Part shown: piece after piece, positions 25,789 through 34,404 of the stretch | Layout: each line of letters begins with the position of its first letter | How positions within the stretch are numbered: position 1 is the stretch's first letter | From: CALKAL01 sp051846895 | Lineage (GTDB): Bacteria > Bacillota > Bacilli > Bacillales > Alkalibacillaceae | Reading direction: 5' to 3' | Length of the DNA: 64,000 nt | Assembly (NCBI GenBank): GCA_051846895.1 | Contig: JBPYCQ010000006.1 | Coordinates: 1-64,000, forward strand | The notes under the pieces: generated by a model | Databases searched by the model: none | The model's input: the letters and a program-made list of their open reading frames with translations, nothing else | Told to the model about the DNA's origin: nothing | Position numbers and translations under genes: made by a program

Positions 25789-27195
25789 CTATACAATAAT
25801 CCGTTTTCTCGTATCTTTGGCGAACATTTTGCCTGGGTTCATCAGATTGTTCGGGTCAAAAGCGAGCTTAATATTTTTCATCGCCTGAAGTCCTTCTTCG
25901 CCGATTTTCCAAGCTAAGTATGGTGATTTCATTTCACCGACTCCGTGCTCACCTGTAATCGTACCACCGAGCTTGATGGCGTGAGCGAAAATTTCTGCGA
26001 AGGCTTCTTCGACGCGTTTCATTTCATCTTCATCGCGGGCATCTGTCATGCAAGTTGGATGTAAGTTACCGTCACCTGCGTGGCCAAAAGTTGCGATTTT
26101 GACGTCATGTTTTTCGGCGATTGAATTAATCGCACGTACCATGTTCGCAATTTCTGACCTTGGCACCGTCGCATCTTCTAAAATCGTTGTCGGACTTAAG
26201 CTTGCAATCGCTGATAGGGCTGCACGTCTACCTTCTCTGAGGCCTTCTGCTTCTTCTTCAGTTGTCGCAACTTTTACATCGAGAGCCCCTTGGTCAATAC
26301 AGATTTGTTCGATTAAGGCGATGTCACGCTCAACGATTTCAGCAGGTCCATCTTGTTCAATTAAAAGAACAGCTTCAGCTTCAATAGGAAGGCCCAGATG
26401 ACTGTAATCTTCAACCGCACGAATCGTCGGTTGATCCATAAATTCCAGAGTCGCTGGTGTCACTTTATTAGCAATAATTTTAGAGACGGTATCTGCTGCT
26501 TTTTCCATAGAATCATAGATTGACAGCAATGTTTTCTTCGACTCAGGAAGGGGAATTAGTTTTAACGTTGCTTCTGTCACGATGCCAAGTGTTCCTTCTG
26601 AGCCGACAAACAGCTTCGTTAAATCATAACCTGCAACATCTTTAGCTAACTTTCCACCCGTTCGAATGACGTCTCCATTTGGAAGGACGACTTCTAACCC
26701 TAATATGTAGTCTTTAGTGACACCATATTTTAAACCACGTAAACCACCAGAGTTTTCGTTAATATTTCCACCAATTGTCGATATTTTCATCGAGCTTGGG
26801 TCTGGGGGATAAAATAGTCCTTTTGATACGACAACTTCGTCAATTGTTTTAGTTATAACACCCGGTTGGACGGTAATCGTTAAATTTTCTTCATCAATTT
26901 CTAATATGTTGTTTAAACGGTGAAAAAGTAGAACGAGTCCACCTTGTGTTGGGGTCGTTCCTGCTGCTAGATTTGTCCCTGAACCTCTTGGTACAATAGG
27001 TACATGATATTCTTGACAAAGTTTAACGATTTGTGAGATTTGTTCGGTGTTTTCTGGACTGACAACGACATCAGGTTTTGCCTGGAAGTTCGGTGTCGCA
27101 TCATATGAATAGGCGAGAAGCCCTGCTTCAGTCCGCTCGATATACTGCTCACCAACAATCTCTTTAAGCTTGTCAAAAAAGATCGGCACAATCAC
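25789..27195 (-). CDS. glcD: Glycolate oxidase FAD-linked subunit
   Basis: FAD-binding type 4 oxidoreductase of 468 residues: PP-loop FAD contacts VPIVPRGSGTNLAAGTTP (about 70-87), DPSSMKISTIGGNINENSGG (about 130-149), and the C-terminal FAD-oxidase signature GTITGEHGVGEMKSPYL. It oxidises a 2-hydroxy acid, glycolate or D-lactate. GTG 27195 has AAAGGAGG at 8-bp spacing. The cre-like site at 27221-27234 lies just upstream. It is transcribed toward glcF. Confidence 0.9.
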   Translation of the reverse strand: MIVPIFFDKLKEIVGEQYIERTEAGLLAYSYDATPNFQAKPDVVVSPENTEQISQIVKLCQEYHVPIVPRGSGTNLAAGTTPTQGGLVLLFHRLNNILEIDEENLTITVQPGVITKTIDEVVVSKGLFYPPDPSSMKISTIGGNINENSGGLRGLKYGVTKDYILGLEVVLPNGDVIRTGGKLAKDVAGYDLTKLFVGSEGTLGIVTEATLKLIPLPESKKTLLSIYDSMEKAADTVSKIIANKVTPATLEFMDQPTIRAVEDYSHLGLPIEAEAVLLIEQDGPAEIVERDIALIEQICIDQGALDVKVATTEEEAEGLREGRRAALSAIASLSPTTILEDATVPRSEIANMVRAINSIAEKHDVKIATFGHAGDGNLHPTCMTDARDEDEMKRVEEAFAEIFAHAIKLGGTITGEHGVGEMKSPYLAWKIGEEGLQAMKNIKLAFDPNNLMNPGKMFAKDTRKRIIV

Positions 27196-27220
27196 ATGGA
27201 TGACCTCCTTTATTAAATAT

Positions 27221-27234
27221 TAAAAGCGGTTACA
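27221..27234 (-). promoter_or_regulatory. cre-like site upstream of glcD
   Basis: On the minus strand the sequence reads TGTAACCGCTTTTA, matching the CcpA consensus except one position. It lies 26 bp before the glcD start. A TATAAT-like -10 is visible upstream on the same strand (about 27254-27262). Confidence 0.5.
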
Positions 27235-27343
27235 CCTTTTAAATCAGTTACTTCTATTATAATATGTAATTAAGAAGAATGAAATAAAATTACGATGATT
27301 ATAATATTATTTTAAAATAAAAATTCAAGAGATGGTGATTTAA

Positions 27344-28504
27344 ATGAAATCTATTATTATTGAACATATTAACATTTATGCGGAAAAAGAAGTAATTAAC
27401 GACGGATCCATCTTAGTTCGTGACGGAAAAATTGAAAAAATAAGCGACACATCAATCGACGAGGATGACATCGATATCGTTGACGGTGCTGGTTTGAATT
27501 TAGTGCCTGGGTTTATTGATGGTCATATTCACGGAGCGTTAGGGTATGATGTGATGGACGATGATGAAGCGGCTTTACGAACGATGGCACAAGCTTTACC
27601 TGCTGAAGGAACGACTACTTTTGTCGCGACAACGATTACAAACCCACTCCACGATCTAGAGCGTGCGATTGAAAGAGTGCGAGATTATGAGAGTCAGCCA
27701 GGTGAAGCGGAAATTATCGGACTCCATATCGAAGGACCTTTTATTGAAAAAAGTAAAGCAGGGGCACAACCGGAAAAAGATATTTTAACCCCAGACCGAG
27801 AAGTTGCTGAACGTTTTTTGGAAAAAGCGAACGGATTAATTAAAACGATGACGATTGCTCCGGAGCTCGATGAAGATGGTAGCTTTATTAAGTTTTTAGT
27901 TGAAAATGGTGTTAATGTTTCGGCGGGACATACAGATGCTAACTATAAAGAAATCGTTCAAGCAGTAGAGCGCGGCGTCAGTCAACTGACCCATTTATGC
28001 AACGCGATGAATGGTGTTCACCACCGCGATGTCGGAGCTGTTGGGGCGGCGATATTAATAAAAGATTTGTACAGTGAGATTATTGCCGACGGAATCCACA
28101 TCTCAGATGAAATGTTGACTATTTTATATCAATCAATCGGACCTGAACGTCTCATGTTAATTACTGATTCAATGCGTGCGAAAGGTAAGGATGATGGCAC
28201 CTATACGTTAGGCGGGCAAGAAGTGACGGTTAAAAATGGGATGGCAACCCTTGCAGATGGAACGTTAGCGGGAAGTATTTTAAAGATGGATGAAGGAGTG
28301 CGCCACTTCATGAAAGCAACAGGTGCAACGTTTGTAGAAATGATACAAATGGCTTCAATAAATCCTGCGAAACAGTTGGCAATTTTTGATCGAAAAGGTA
28401 GTATAAAAGAAGGAAAAGACGCCGACTTTTTAATCGTCGATGATCAATTCAATATTAAACAAACGTATTGCAAAGGGATATTAAGTTATGTGAGGGGATT
28501 ATAA
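27344..28504 (+). CDS. nagA: N-acetylglucosamine-6-phosphate deacetylase
   Basis: Amidohydrolase that converts GlcNAc-6-P, the product of MurQ, to GlcN-6-P. Metal-site motifs visible are PGFIDGHIHGALGYD (about 54-68), GLHIEGPFI with the Glu, NVSAGHTDANY, LTHLCNAMNG, and the C-terminal catalytic Asp region LMLITDSMRAKG. Length 386 is normal. GAGATGGTG precedes ATG. TGAAATAAAATTA at 27283 upstream recalls the motif seen near anmK. nagB starts at the base after its stop codon. Confidence 0.95.
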   Translation: MKSIIIEHINIYAEKEVINDGSILVRDGKIEKISDTSIDEDDIDIVDGAGLNLVPGFIDGHIHGALGYDVMDDDEAALRTMAQALPAEGTTTFVATTITNPLHDLERAIERVRDYESQPGEAEIIGLHIEGPFIEKSKAGAQPEKDILTPDREVAERFLEKANGLIKTMTIAPELDEDGSFIKFLVENGVNVSAGHTDANYKEIVQAVERGVSQLTHLCNAMNGVHHRDVGAVGAAILIKDLYSEIIADGIHISDEMLTILYQSIGPERLMLITDSMRAKGKDDGTYTLGGQEVTVKNGMATLADGTLAGSILKMDEGVRHFMKATGATFVEMIQMASINPAKQLAIFDRKGSIKEGKDADFLIVDDQFNIKQTYCKGILSYVRGL

Positions 28505-29209
28505 ATGGAATTGATAAAAGTTGATACGTATGAACAATTAAGTGAAAAAGCGTGTGACATGGTCAAAGAGCAAATGACAGCTAAGGAAAATTCAGTTTTA
28601 GGCTTAGCAACAGGTAGTACACCGATTGGATTATATGAGAATTTAATTAAATTACACGACCAAGGCGTCATTAGTTTTTCTAAGATGACAACATTTAATC
28701 TCGATGAATATGTCGGGTTAGCACCATCTCATTCACAAAGTTATTATTACTTCATGCAAGAAAAGTTATTTAAGCATGTGGATATGAAAAAAGAAAATAT
28801 TCATATTCCAAGCGGTGTTGCGGAAGACTTAGAAGCAGAATGTGAACGTTTTGAAGAGAAGTTAAAGACGCTCGGACCGACAGATTTACAAATTCTCGGT
28901 CTTGGTGTAAACGGCCATATCGGTTTTAACGAACCAGGAACAAGTTTTAATTCACGAACACAAATTGTTGAGCTTGATTCATCAACGCGCGAAGCAAATG
29001 CACGATTTTTTGAAACGATTGAAGAAGTTCCAACTCACGCGATTACGATGGGAATTGAATCCATAATGGAAAGTAAAAAAATTGTCCTGCTCGCTTTCGG
29101 TGAGAATAAAAAAGAAGCATTAGAGCGCCTCTTTTCAGGTGAAGTAACAGAAGACTTCCCAGCAAGTATTTTAAATAATCACCCGAATGTAACGGTTATA
29201 TATGGATAA
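28505..29209 (+). CDS. nagB: Glucosamine-6-phosphate deaminase
   Basis: Converts GlcN-6-P to fructose-6-P and ammonia, feeding glycolysis. Motifs include LATGSTPIGLYE (about 37-48), TFNLDEYVGL (about 63-72, with the general base Asp), GLGVNGHIGFNEPG (about 133-146) and THAITMGIESI. At 234 residues it is the short, non-allosteric type. TAA of nagA is followed directly by ATG, and GTGAGGGG lies within nagA's end. No nag-type GntR regulator adjoins the pair, so control may lie with MurR or CcpA. Confidence 0.95.
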   Translation: MELIKVDTYEQLSEKACDMVKEQMTAKENSVLGLATGSTPIGLYENLIKLHDQGVISFSKMTTFNLDEYVGLAPSHSQSYYYFMQEKLFKHVDMKKENIHIPSGVAEDLEAECERFEEKLKTLGPTDLQILGLGVNGHIGFNEPGTSFNSRTQIVELDSSTREANARFFETIEEVPTHAITMGIESIMESKKIVLLAFGENKKEALERLFSGEVTEDFPASILNNHPNVTVIYG

Positions 29210-29211
29210 AT

Positions 29212-29243
29212 AAAAAACTTGGGATGAATCTCCCAAGTTTTTT
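29212..29243. terminator. Bidirectional terminator between nagB and the MsmX-type gene
   Basis: AAAAAACTTGGGA and TCCCAAGTTTTTT pair around a 6-nt loop with A and T runs at both ends. Confidence 0.9.
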
Positions 29244-29306
29244 CTATAATAAGGTTCCGGTAATCATGTGGGGGGGTTGGTCATAAAAACTGGAACCGGC
29301 ATGATG

Positions 29307-30437
29307 CTATTTTACTGATTCTAACGTTTCTTTCGGTTCAACGTCGATTCGTTGTTCTGTTTCTGGGTCGAAGAAGTGGGCTTTCTCTATATCGATGGCA
29401 AGTGTTATATCTTGCCCAGCACCTAATGTTGATTTTGCATCGACACGAGCGATAAATTCTTGTGCACCAAGACTAGAGTATAAATACGTTTCAGACCCCA
29501 TTAATTCTGCTACTTCAATTTTTGCTGTGAATGATTGTTTTTCGTGTTTAGAAAGAAAATCTGCATCGTCTAATAAATGTTCTGGGCGTGTACCGAGAAC
29601 GAGCTCTTTTCCAACGTAGTTTTGTTCTTTCAATGCTTTCATTTGCTGTTCTGGAATACCAATTTTAACGTCTTCAATCATCATGCCATCTTCAGTAAGC
29701 TGTCCTCTGAAAAAGTTCATTGCAGGAGAACCAATAAATCCACCAACGAAAATGTTGTTTGGCTTATCATAAACTTCTTTCGGTGATCCGACTTGTTGAA
29801 TGAGTCCGTCTTTCATAACGACAAGACGTGTTGCCATTGTCATCGCTTCTGTTTGGTCATGAGTAACGTAAATTGTTGTCGTTTGTAAGCGCTGGTGTAG
29901 TTTTTGAATTTCTGCGCGCATTTGCACACGTAGTTTTGCATCTAAGTTAGATAATGGTTCATCCATTAAGAATACTTTCGCATCCCGCACAATCGCACGA
30001 CCTAACGCGACACGTTGACGTTGTCCACCTGATAATGCTTTTGGTTTACGTTTCAGTAGTTCCTCCAAACCAAGAATAGCTGCCGCCTGTCTAACGCGTT
30101 CGTCAATTTCTTTCTTCTTCACTTTTCTAAGTTTTAAGCTAAAAGCCATATTGTCATACACGTTCATATGCGGATAAAGTGCATAGTTCTGGAATACCAT
30201 TGCGATGTCACGGTTTTTTGGCGCGACATCGTTCATGCGCTCATCATCAATGTAAAGATCACCTGATGTAATTTCTTCTAGTCCTGCAATCATTCGTAGA
30301 GTTGTTGATTTACCGCAACCAGATGGTCCAACGAAAACGACGAATTCTTTATCTTCTATATGTAAGTTAAAATCTTGTACGGCATGGACATCTTTGTCAT
30401 AAACTTTATTAATATTTTCTAAACGTAATTCTGCCAT
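29307..30437 (-). CDS. msmX: Multiple-sugar ABC transporter ATPase (MsmX/UgpC-like)
   Basis: ATPase of 376 residues: Walker A GPSGCGKST, Q-loop MVFQNYALYPH, signature LSGGQRQRVALGRA, Walker B VFLMDEPLSNLDAKLR, H-loop YVTHDQ, then a TOBE-type domain. In B. subtilis MsmX serves several CUT1 importers that lack their own ATPase. Here the sugar importer at 20327-23502 lacks one, so this protein is its probable motor. GGGAGGA is 7 bp before ATG 30437. It is monocistronic and convergent with nagAB. Confidence 0.88.
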   Translation of the reverse strand: MAELRLENINKVYDKDVHAVQDFNLHIEDKEFVVFVGPSGCGKSTTLRMIAGLEEITSGDLYIDDERMNDVAPKNRDIAMVFQNYALYPHMNVYDNMAFSLKLRKVKKKEIDERVRQAAAILGLEELLKRKPKALSGGQRQRVALGRAIVRDAKVFLMDEPLSNLDAKLRVQMRAEIQKLHQRLQTTTIYVTHDQTEAMTMATRLVVMKDGLIQQVGSPKEVYDKPNNIFVGGFIGSPAMNFFRGQLTEDGMMIEDVKIGIPEQQMKALKEQNYVGKELVLGTRPEHLLDDADFLSKHEKQSFTAKIEVAELMGSETYLYSSLGAQEFIARVDAKSTLGAGQDITLAIDIEKAHFFDPETEQRIDVEPKETLESVK

Positions 30438-30669
30438 CAAAAAATCCTCCCTTTTTGTATATAGTTATAGTTTAAATGAAAGGGAGGTTAGTTGAAATAT
30501 GTATGTTGCACAAAATTGCCGGAATTGTTTGTGCAATTGTGATGGGGGGCAGGAATTGGGGGTTTGCTGGAGCGAAGGTTTTGGAAGTCTTTGTATCTAT
30601 CCCGGTCCGTTATTAGTTTAATAGATAACAGCTTGATATGGTGCGGGGCAGTGGTCTTTTTCAAAAGTA

Positions 30670-31533
30670 TTAATTGGCCTCGTAGAGTAAAATTGCTAGA
30701 TAGACGCGGATGGAGTCGCTGAATTGGCGGAGGTCGTTTCCGGTCATTTCGTAAAATTTGTCGATTCGATATTGGACGCTGTTTCTGTGCATGTATAGTT
30801 GTTTGGCTGTGAGTGAGACGTTGCCATGGCATTCGATGACGGCTTTGATTGTTTCGAGTAGTTCGGGTTCTTGTGTGCTATCTTTTAGTATGGATTTGAT
30901 GAACATGTTTTGGTCTTGTTGTTTGAATAGGTGTGTGATCATTGGTATGATGCTATCTTTTTGTTCGGTTATTCGGTTGTTCGAGAATTTCCATATCGTT
31001 GAAGCGGTTTGTTGCATCCAAAGGTAGAGTGTTGGTGCATAGGTTAGGTCGTGTTCGATATCGCTTATATATAGTTTCATGTTCGTATCTAGGTCTTCGC
31101 TCATGACGTCGATGATTTCGGTGAAGTTAATCGTCTCGTCGGGTTGTTTAATTTCTTCTAGTAATGTGACTTGGGCGAAGTGATCCCATAGAAAGATAAT
31201 TTTTTTGTTTAATATTTGTTGTAATGATTCGCGAAATGAAGCGACGTCTTGTAATGGTTGGTTAAATTTTATAAAGATGAAGCGGTAGTTTTTTAGTTTC
31301 TTTGGTGCGTTTGTTTGTTTCTTAGTTAAGAAGCTAAGCCATTGTTGTTCTTCAGTTGTGTGTGCTGGGAGTTGTTCGGTAACTGCTTCTAGTAGTGTGC
31401 GTTGTTCGTCGTTTAGTTTAGATTTTGGGATTCCGTATAATTTTTCTTCATATGTAAAAGTGAAGTAGTTTGTATCTTGTTGTTCAAGTTCTATTAATTG
31501 TGGGAAGATGGCTTTTAATTTTTCAATATTCAT
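30670..31533 (-). CDS. PucR/CdaR-type transcriptional regulator
   Basis: The C-terminal helix-turn-helix of the PucR/CdaR type is clear (GNVSLTAKQLYMHRNSVQYRID and the end FSDSIRVYLAILLYEAN). The N-terminal 220 residues resemble the sensory/GGDEF-like part of this family but show no motif I can name. B. subtilis has a similar regulator (YsfB) beside the glcD/glcF homologues ysfC-ysfD, so control of glcDF about 3.5 kb away is possible. An AGGAG site precedes ATG. The 230 bp downstream to the MsmX-type gene hold no gene I can see. Confidence 0.78.
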   Translation of the reverse strand: MNIEKLKAIFPQLIELEQQDTNYFTFTYEEKLYGIPKSKLNDEQRTLLEAVTEQLPAHTTEEQQWLSFLTKKQTNAPKKLKNYRFIFIKFNQPLQDVASFRESLQQILNKKIIFLWDHFAQVTLLEEIKQPDETINFTEIIDVMSEDLDTNMKLYISDIEHDLTYAPTLYLWMQQTASTIWKFSNNRITEQKDSIIPMITHLFKQQDQNMFIKSILKDSTQEPELLETIKAVIECHGNVSLTAKQLYMHRNSVQYRIDKFYEMTGNDLRQFSDSIRVYLAILLYEAN

Positions 31534-31624
31534 CGTTTAGCTCCTTTATTGCAAAAAGTGATAATATTTGTAAAATAATAATTATATCCTTCATTATATT
31601 ATAACATTTCAAGGAGGTCCTCTC

Positions 31625-32650
31625 ATGCATCTAAATGATGTAAAAATCCTACCTTTCCAACTTCAATTGGAACAAATGTTTATGAGAACGCCTGAAGGTC
31701 ATGCACAATTCTCTTACGTTGAAGAGTTGCTGGCTCGGGAGCGATCGGGTTATTTCGGTGAACAGCAGCTGAAATATCCGCTCGGTAAGCTGAACTTTCC
31801 TCATTATGTTCTTCATCAGATTCGCCTTCCTTATCATCAAAATTTTTTCCAGATGGATACGTTTCTTTATACAACCCGATATGGTGTCATTATGGATTCG
31901 AAAAATTATGCTGGGGAGATTACTTTTTCAAAAGATTTTAATCAGGTTATTCAGAGGAAAAGTTCGACCAATCAAGTGTATGATGACCCTGTGTTGCAAG
32001 TGCAGGAACAGAAATATCAACTTCAGTTATGGTTAGAGCAGCATGATTTTCCGGAGCTTCCGATTGTACCGTTAGTTGTCATAACGAACTCAAGGGCGTT
32101 ACTAAAAACGTCAGACCGAGAATATTATCAAAATCGAATTATTTCTCTTCCGCGGTTAGCTAGTAAACTACGGGAGATTGATCAACATTTTAAACATGAA
32201 GTGTTAACAATGGGACAAGCTCGTTCCTTAGGCAAAGTGATGTTACGTGAAAATACACCATATGTAGCAGATATTTTCGCGCGTACGAAAGTGCACCCAA
32301 ACGAGATTTCGGTAGGTGGCATTTGTTATGAATGTGGTTCACTGTCCGTGAAACGTGTGAACCGGAATTGGCAATGTATGCAGTGCGGAGTGAGATCGCG
32401 TGATGCGCATACGTATATGTTGAAAGACTATTTTTTATTGTTTGGTAGCGAGATTACGAATCGTCAGTTTAGGTGGTTTACTGGGTTGGAGTCTAGCGCA
32501 GCCGCAAAGCAGTTGTTGAATAGAGCGGGGTTGGAGTATACAGGGAATACGAGCAATCGAGTTTACCACCTTAACTTCAAATATTTTAATGATTTTGAAT
32601 ATATTAAGAAAATTCAACAGTTTAATAAGAAAAAAAGGCACTTCAACTAA
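31625..32650 (+). CDS. NERD-domain protein with C-terminal zinc ribbon (copy 1)
   Basis: Nuclease-related domain at about 40-165: GYFGEQQLKYPL, QMDTFLYTT with Asp, then DSKNYAG, where DxK replaces the more usual ExK of the PD-(D/E)xK fold, and QVQEQKYQLQLWL, the glutamine motif of NERD proteins. A C-terminal zinc ribbon follows (CYECGS ... CMQCG, about 236-260). It has 341 residues and no transmembrane helix. AAGGAGGTCC precedes ATG. A close paralogue is at 55909. Both copies adjoin a 21-bp tandem array. The function of this subfamily is not known to me. Confidence 0.82.
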   Translation: MHLNDVKILPFQLQLEQMFMRTPEGHAQFSYVEELLARERSGYFGEQQLKYPLGKLNFPHYVLHQIRLPYHQNFFQMDTFLYTTRYGVIMDSKNYAGEITFSKDFNQVIQRKSSTNQVYDDPVLQVQEQKYQLQLWLEQHDFPELPIVPLVVITNSRALLKTSDREYYQNRIISLPRLASKLREIDQHFKHEVLTMGQARSLGKVMLRENTPYVADIFARTKVHPNEISVGGICYECGSLSVKRVNRNWQCMQCGVRSRDAHTYMLKDYFLLFGSEITNRQFRWFTGLESSAAAKQLLNRAGLEYTGNTSNRVYHLNFKYFNDFEYIKKIQQFNKKKRHFN

Positions 32651-32659
32651 AGGGAACGC

Positions 32660-32998
32660 GCGACGGTCGAAGTTGGGTGTACGACGGTCGGAGTTGAGCG
32701 CACGACGGTCGGAGTTAAGCGCATGACGGTCGAAGTTGAGCGCACGACGGTCGAAGTTAAGTGTACGACGGTCGGAGTTAAGCGCATGACGGTCGAAGTT
32801 GAGCGCACGACGGTCGGAGTTAAGCGCACGACGGTCGGAGTTAAGCGCACGACGGTCGGAGTTAAGCGCACGACGGTCGGAGTTAAGCGCACGACGGTCG
32901 GAGTTAAGCGCATGACGGACGAAGTTGAGCGCACGAACGGCCGAAGTTGCTCTCACAACGGCCGAAGCTTCCCCCGCACCAGCCGAAGCTAACCCCTC
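32660..32998. repeat. Tandem array B2: about sixteen 21-bp units with core GACGGTCGGAGTTAAG
   Basis: About sixteen direct repeats of 21 bp: GACGGTCG(A/G)AGTT(A/G)AG then CGCAC. Units 8-11 are identical; the last three units decay (GAACGGCCGAAG, AACGGCCGAAGC, ACCAGCCGAAGC). The core CGACGGTCG is a 9-bp palindrome around its central G. The array starts about 10 bp after the NERD stop codon and ends before the terminator at 33020, so it would form the 3' UTR of the NERD mRNA. Open frames through it are Val/Thr/Arg-rich and have no ribosome site. Confidence 0.92.
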
Positions 32999-33019
32999 CA
33001 CAAACCAAGAACTCAATAG

Positions 33020-33068
33020 AAATCGCCTTAAAAGTTAGATTTCAACTCTAATTTTTAGGGCGTTTTAA
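33020..33068 (+). terminator. Intrinsic terminator downstream of array B2
   Basis: AAATCGCCTTAAAAGTTAGA pairs imperfectly with TCTAATTTTTAGGGCGTTTT around a 7-nt loop and runs into T-rich DNA. Confidence 0.75.
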
Positions 33069-33086
33069 TTATTTTCACAAAAAGTG

Positions 33087-33117
33087 TTGCAAGTGTATTA
33101 GTTAATGTAGTACACTT
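33087..33117 (+). promoter_or_regulatory. Promoter and palindromic operator of the YtrA-like operon
   Basis: TTGCAA (33087-33092), 18 bp, TACACT (33111-33116). AAGTGTATTA (33091-33100) and TAGTACACTT (33108-33117) are inverted copies with consensus AAGTGTAYTA and cover the whole promoter. The next gene encodes a GntR/YtrA-type repressor, the natural ligand. Confidence 0.7.
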
Positions 33118-33142
33118 AACACAATTAAGTGAGGTGATTGTA

Positions 33143-33529
33143 TTGCACATCATTTTGGATCCGACTAGCAACGAGCCGATTTATGAGCAAATTATTAGTC
33201 AGGTGCGAGCAAGGATTTTACAAGGTGTTGTTATTTCGGGTGATCAAGTGCCTTCTGTTCGAGAGATGTCTGCACAATTGATGGTGAATCCGAACACCGT
33301 GAGTAAAGCGTACAAAGAGCTTGAACGTGAGGGTGTGTTTGTCACATATCGTGGTAAAGGGACTTTTGTTAATGAAGGGGTTTCAGAGCTTTTGAAGAAA
33401 AAGGAAGTGGAGTTATTGAAAGAAAAGATCAAACAGCTCGTTGACTCAGCAATATTAATTGGTATAGAGCGTGAGGAAATGAAGTCATGGGTAGACGAAT
33501 GTTTTGAAAGGATGGGGGGAGAAGAATGA
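33143..33529 (+). CDS. GntR family regulator, YtrA subfamily
   Basis: Short GntR protein (128 residues) with a winged helix at about 10-75 (EQIISQVRARILQGVV ... PSVREMSAQLMVNPNTVSKAYKELEREG) and a short helical tail, the YtrA layout. TTG 33143 is well spaced from GTGAGGTG; GTG 33134 is inside that site. It probably represses its own operon through the palindrome at 33091-33117. The ATG of the ATPase gene overlaps its stop (ATGA). In B. subtilis YtrA responds to wall-active compounds; the signal here is unknown. Confidence 0.88.
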   Translation: MHIILDPTSNEPIYEQIISQVRARILQGVVISGDQVPSVREMSAQLMVNPNTVSKAYKELEREGVFVTYRGKGTFVNEGVSELLKKKEVELLKEKIKQLVDSAILIGIEREEMKSWVDECFERMGGEE

Positions 33530-34404
33530 TAAAAATCGAAAATGTATCTAAAAAAATCCACAATCAAACGATATTAAAAGATGTTCATTTTCAATTAAAT
33601 GAAGGGACAATTATCGGGATTGTAGGTAGAAACGGTGCTGGGAAAACGACGCTTCTTAGAATGATTTCGGGGATTCTTCAACCAACAACAGGTCAAATTT
33701 ATATTAATGAAAAAGATGTGTTCAAATTTCCTGAAGTTAAAAAGGATGTCGTTTTTGTACCTGACTCTACAGATGCTCTTAGAACTTACTCGATAACAGA
33801 AATCGTAAAGTTTTATAAAGTAATTTACAACAAGTTTGACGAAATTTATTTTTATGATTTATTAAGAAGGTTTAATTTCAAAAAACAAGGTAAGATTAAG
33901 TATTTTTCTAAAGGGCAAAAGGCTTTGTTTTCTCTAATTCTCGCTTTTTCAACGAATGCTTCCTATATTTTATTAGATGAGCCGACAGACGGATTAGATG
34001 TCATCATCAAAAAGCAAATTTTGCAGTTCATTGCAGAGGAAGTGGCGGATCATAACGTTTCTGTCATTATTTCTTCTCACCGATTAGATGAGCTTGAAAA
34101 AATGGCAGATCATATTATCGTTTTGAAAGATGGGGCGGTTGATACGCAAATGGAAATGGACCAGTTAAAAAGTCAGTACCGCAAAATTCAAGTAGCTTTC
34201 CAAACTCATTTACCTGATGAGATCAAAAATCGTGTAGAAGTTTTAAATCAATCAGGGCGAGTATCTATTTTAATTTTAGAAAAAGATGATGTGGAAACAG
34301 AAGCGTTAATAAAAAATGCCGACCCAATATTGTATGAAGAATTACCACTTACGCTCGAAGATATCTTCGTAGCGAAACTCGGAGGTGATCTATATGCTAC
34401 CTAA
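33526..34404 (+). CDS. ABC transporter ATP-binding protein (YtrB-like)
   Basis: Walker A is GRNGAGKTT, Walker B is YILLDEPTDGLD and the H-loop lies in ISSHRLDEL. The signature region reads YFSKGQKALFSL, with FSKGQ in place of LSGGQ, as seen in YtrB-type and other short ABC exporters. Length is 292. It overlaps the regulator gene and the permease gene, so the three are translationally coupled. It would power the permease encoded next. Confidence 0.87.
   Translation: MIKIENVSKKIHNQTILKDVHFQLNEGTIIGIVGRNGAGKTTLLRMISGILQPTTGQIYINEKDVFKFPEVKKDVVFVPDSTDALRTYSITEIVKFYKVIYNKFDEIYFYDLLRRFNFKKQGKIKYFSKGQKALFSLILAFSTNASYILLDEPTDGLDVIIKKQILQFIAEEVADHNVSVIISSHRLDELEKMADHIIVLKDGAVDTQMEMDQLKSQYRKIQVAFQTHLPDEIKNRVEVLNQSGRVSILILEKDDVETEALIKNADPILYEELPLTLEDIFVAKLGGDLYAT

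Noticed and set aside
32435..33016. Repeat protein of about 190 residues (RRALNSD repeats) and its plus-strand counterpart
   Set aside because: Product of the 21-bp array B2 running into the antisense of the NERD gene. No start signal, and protein-like codon use is absent.
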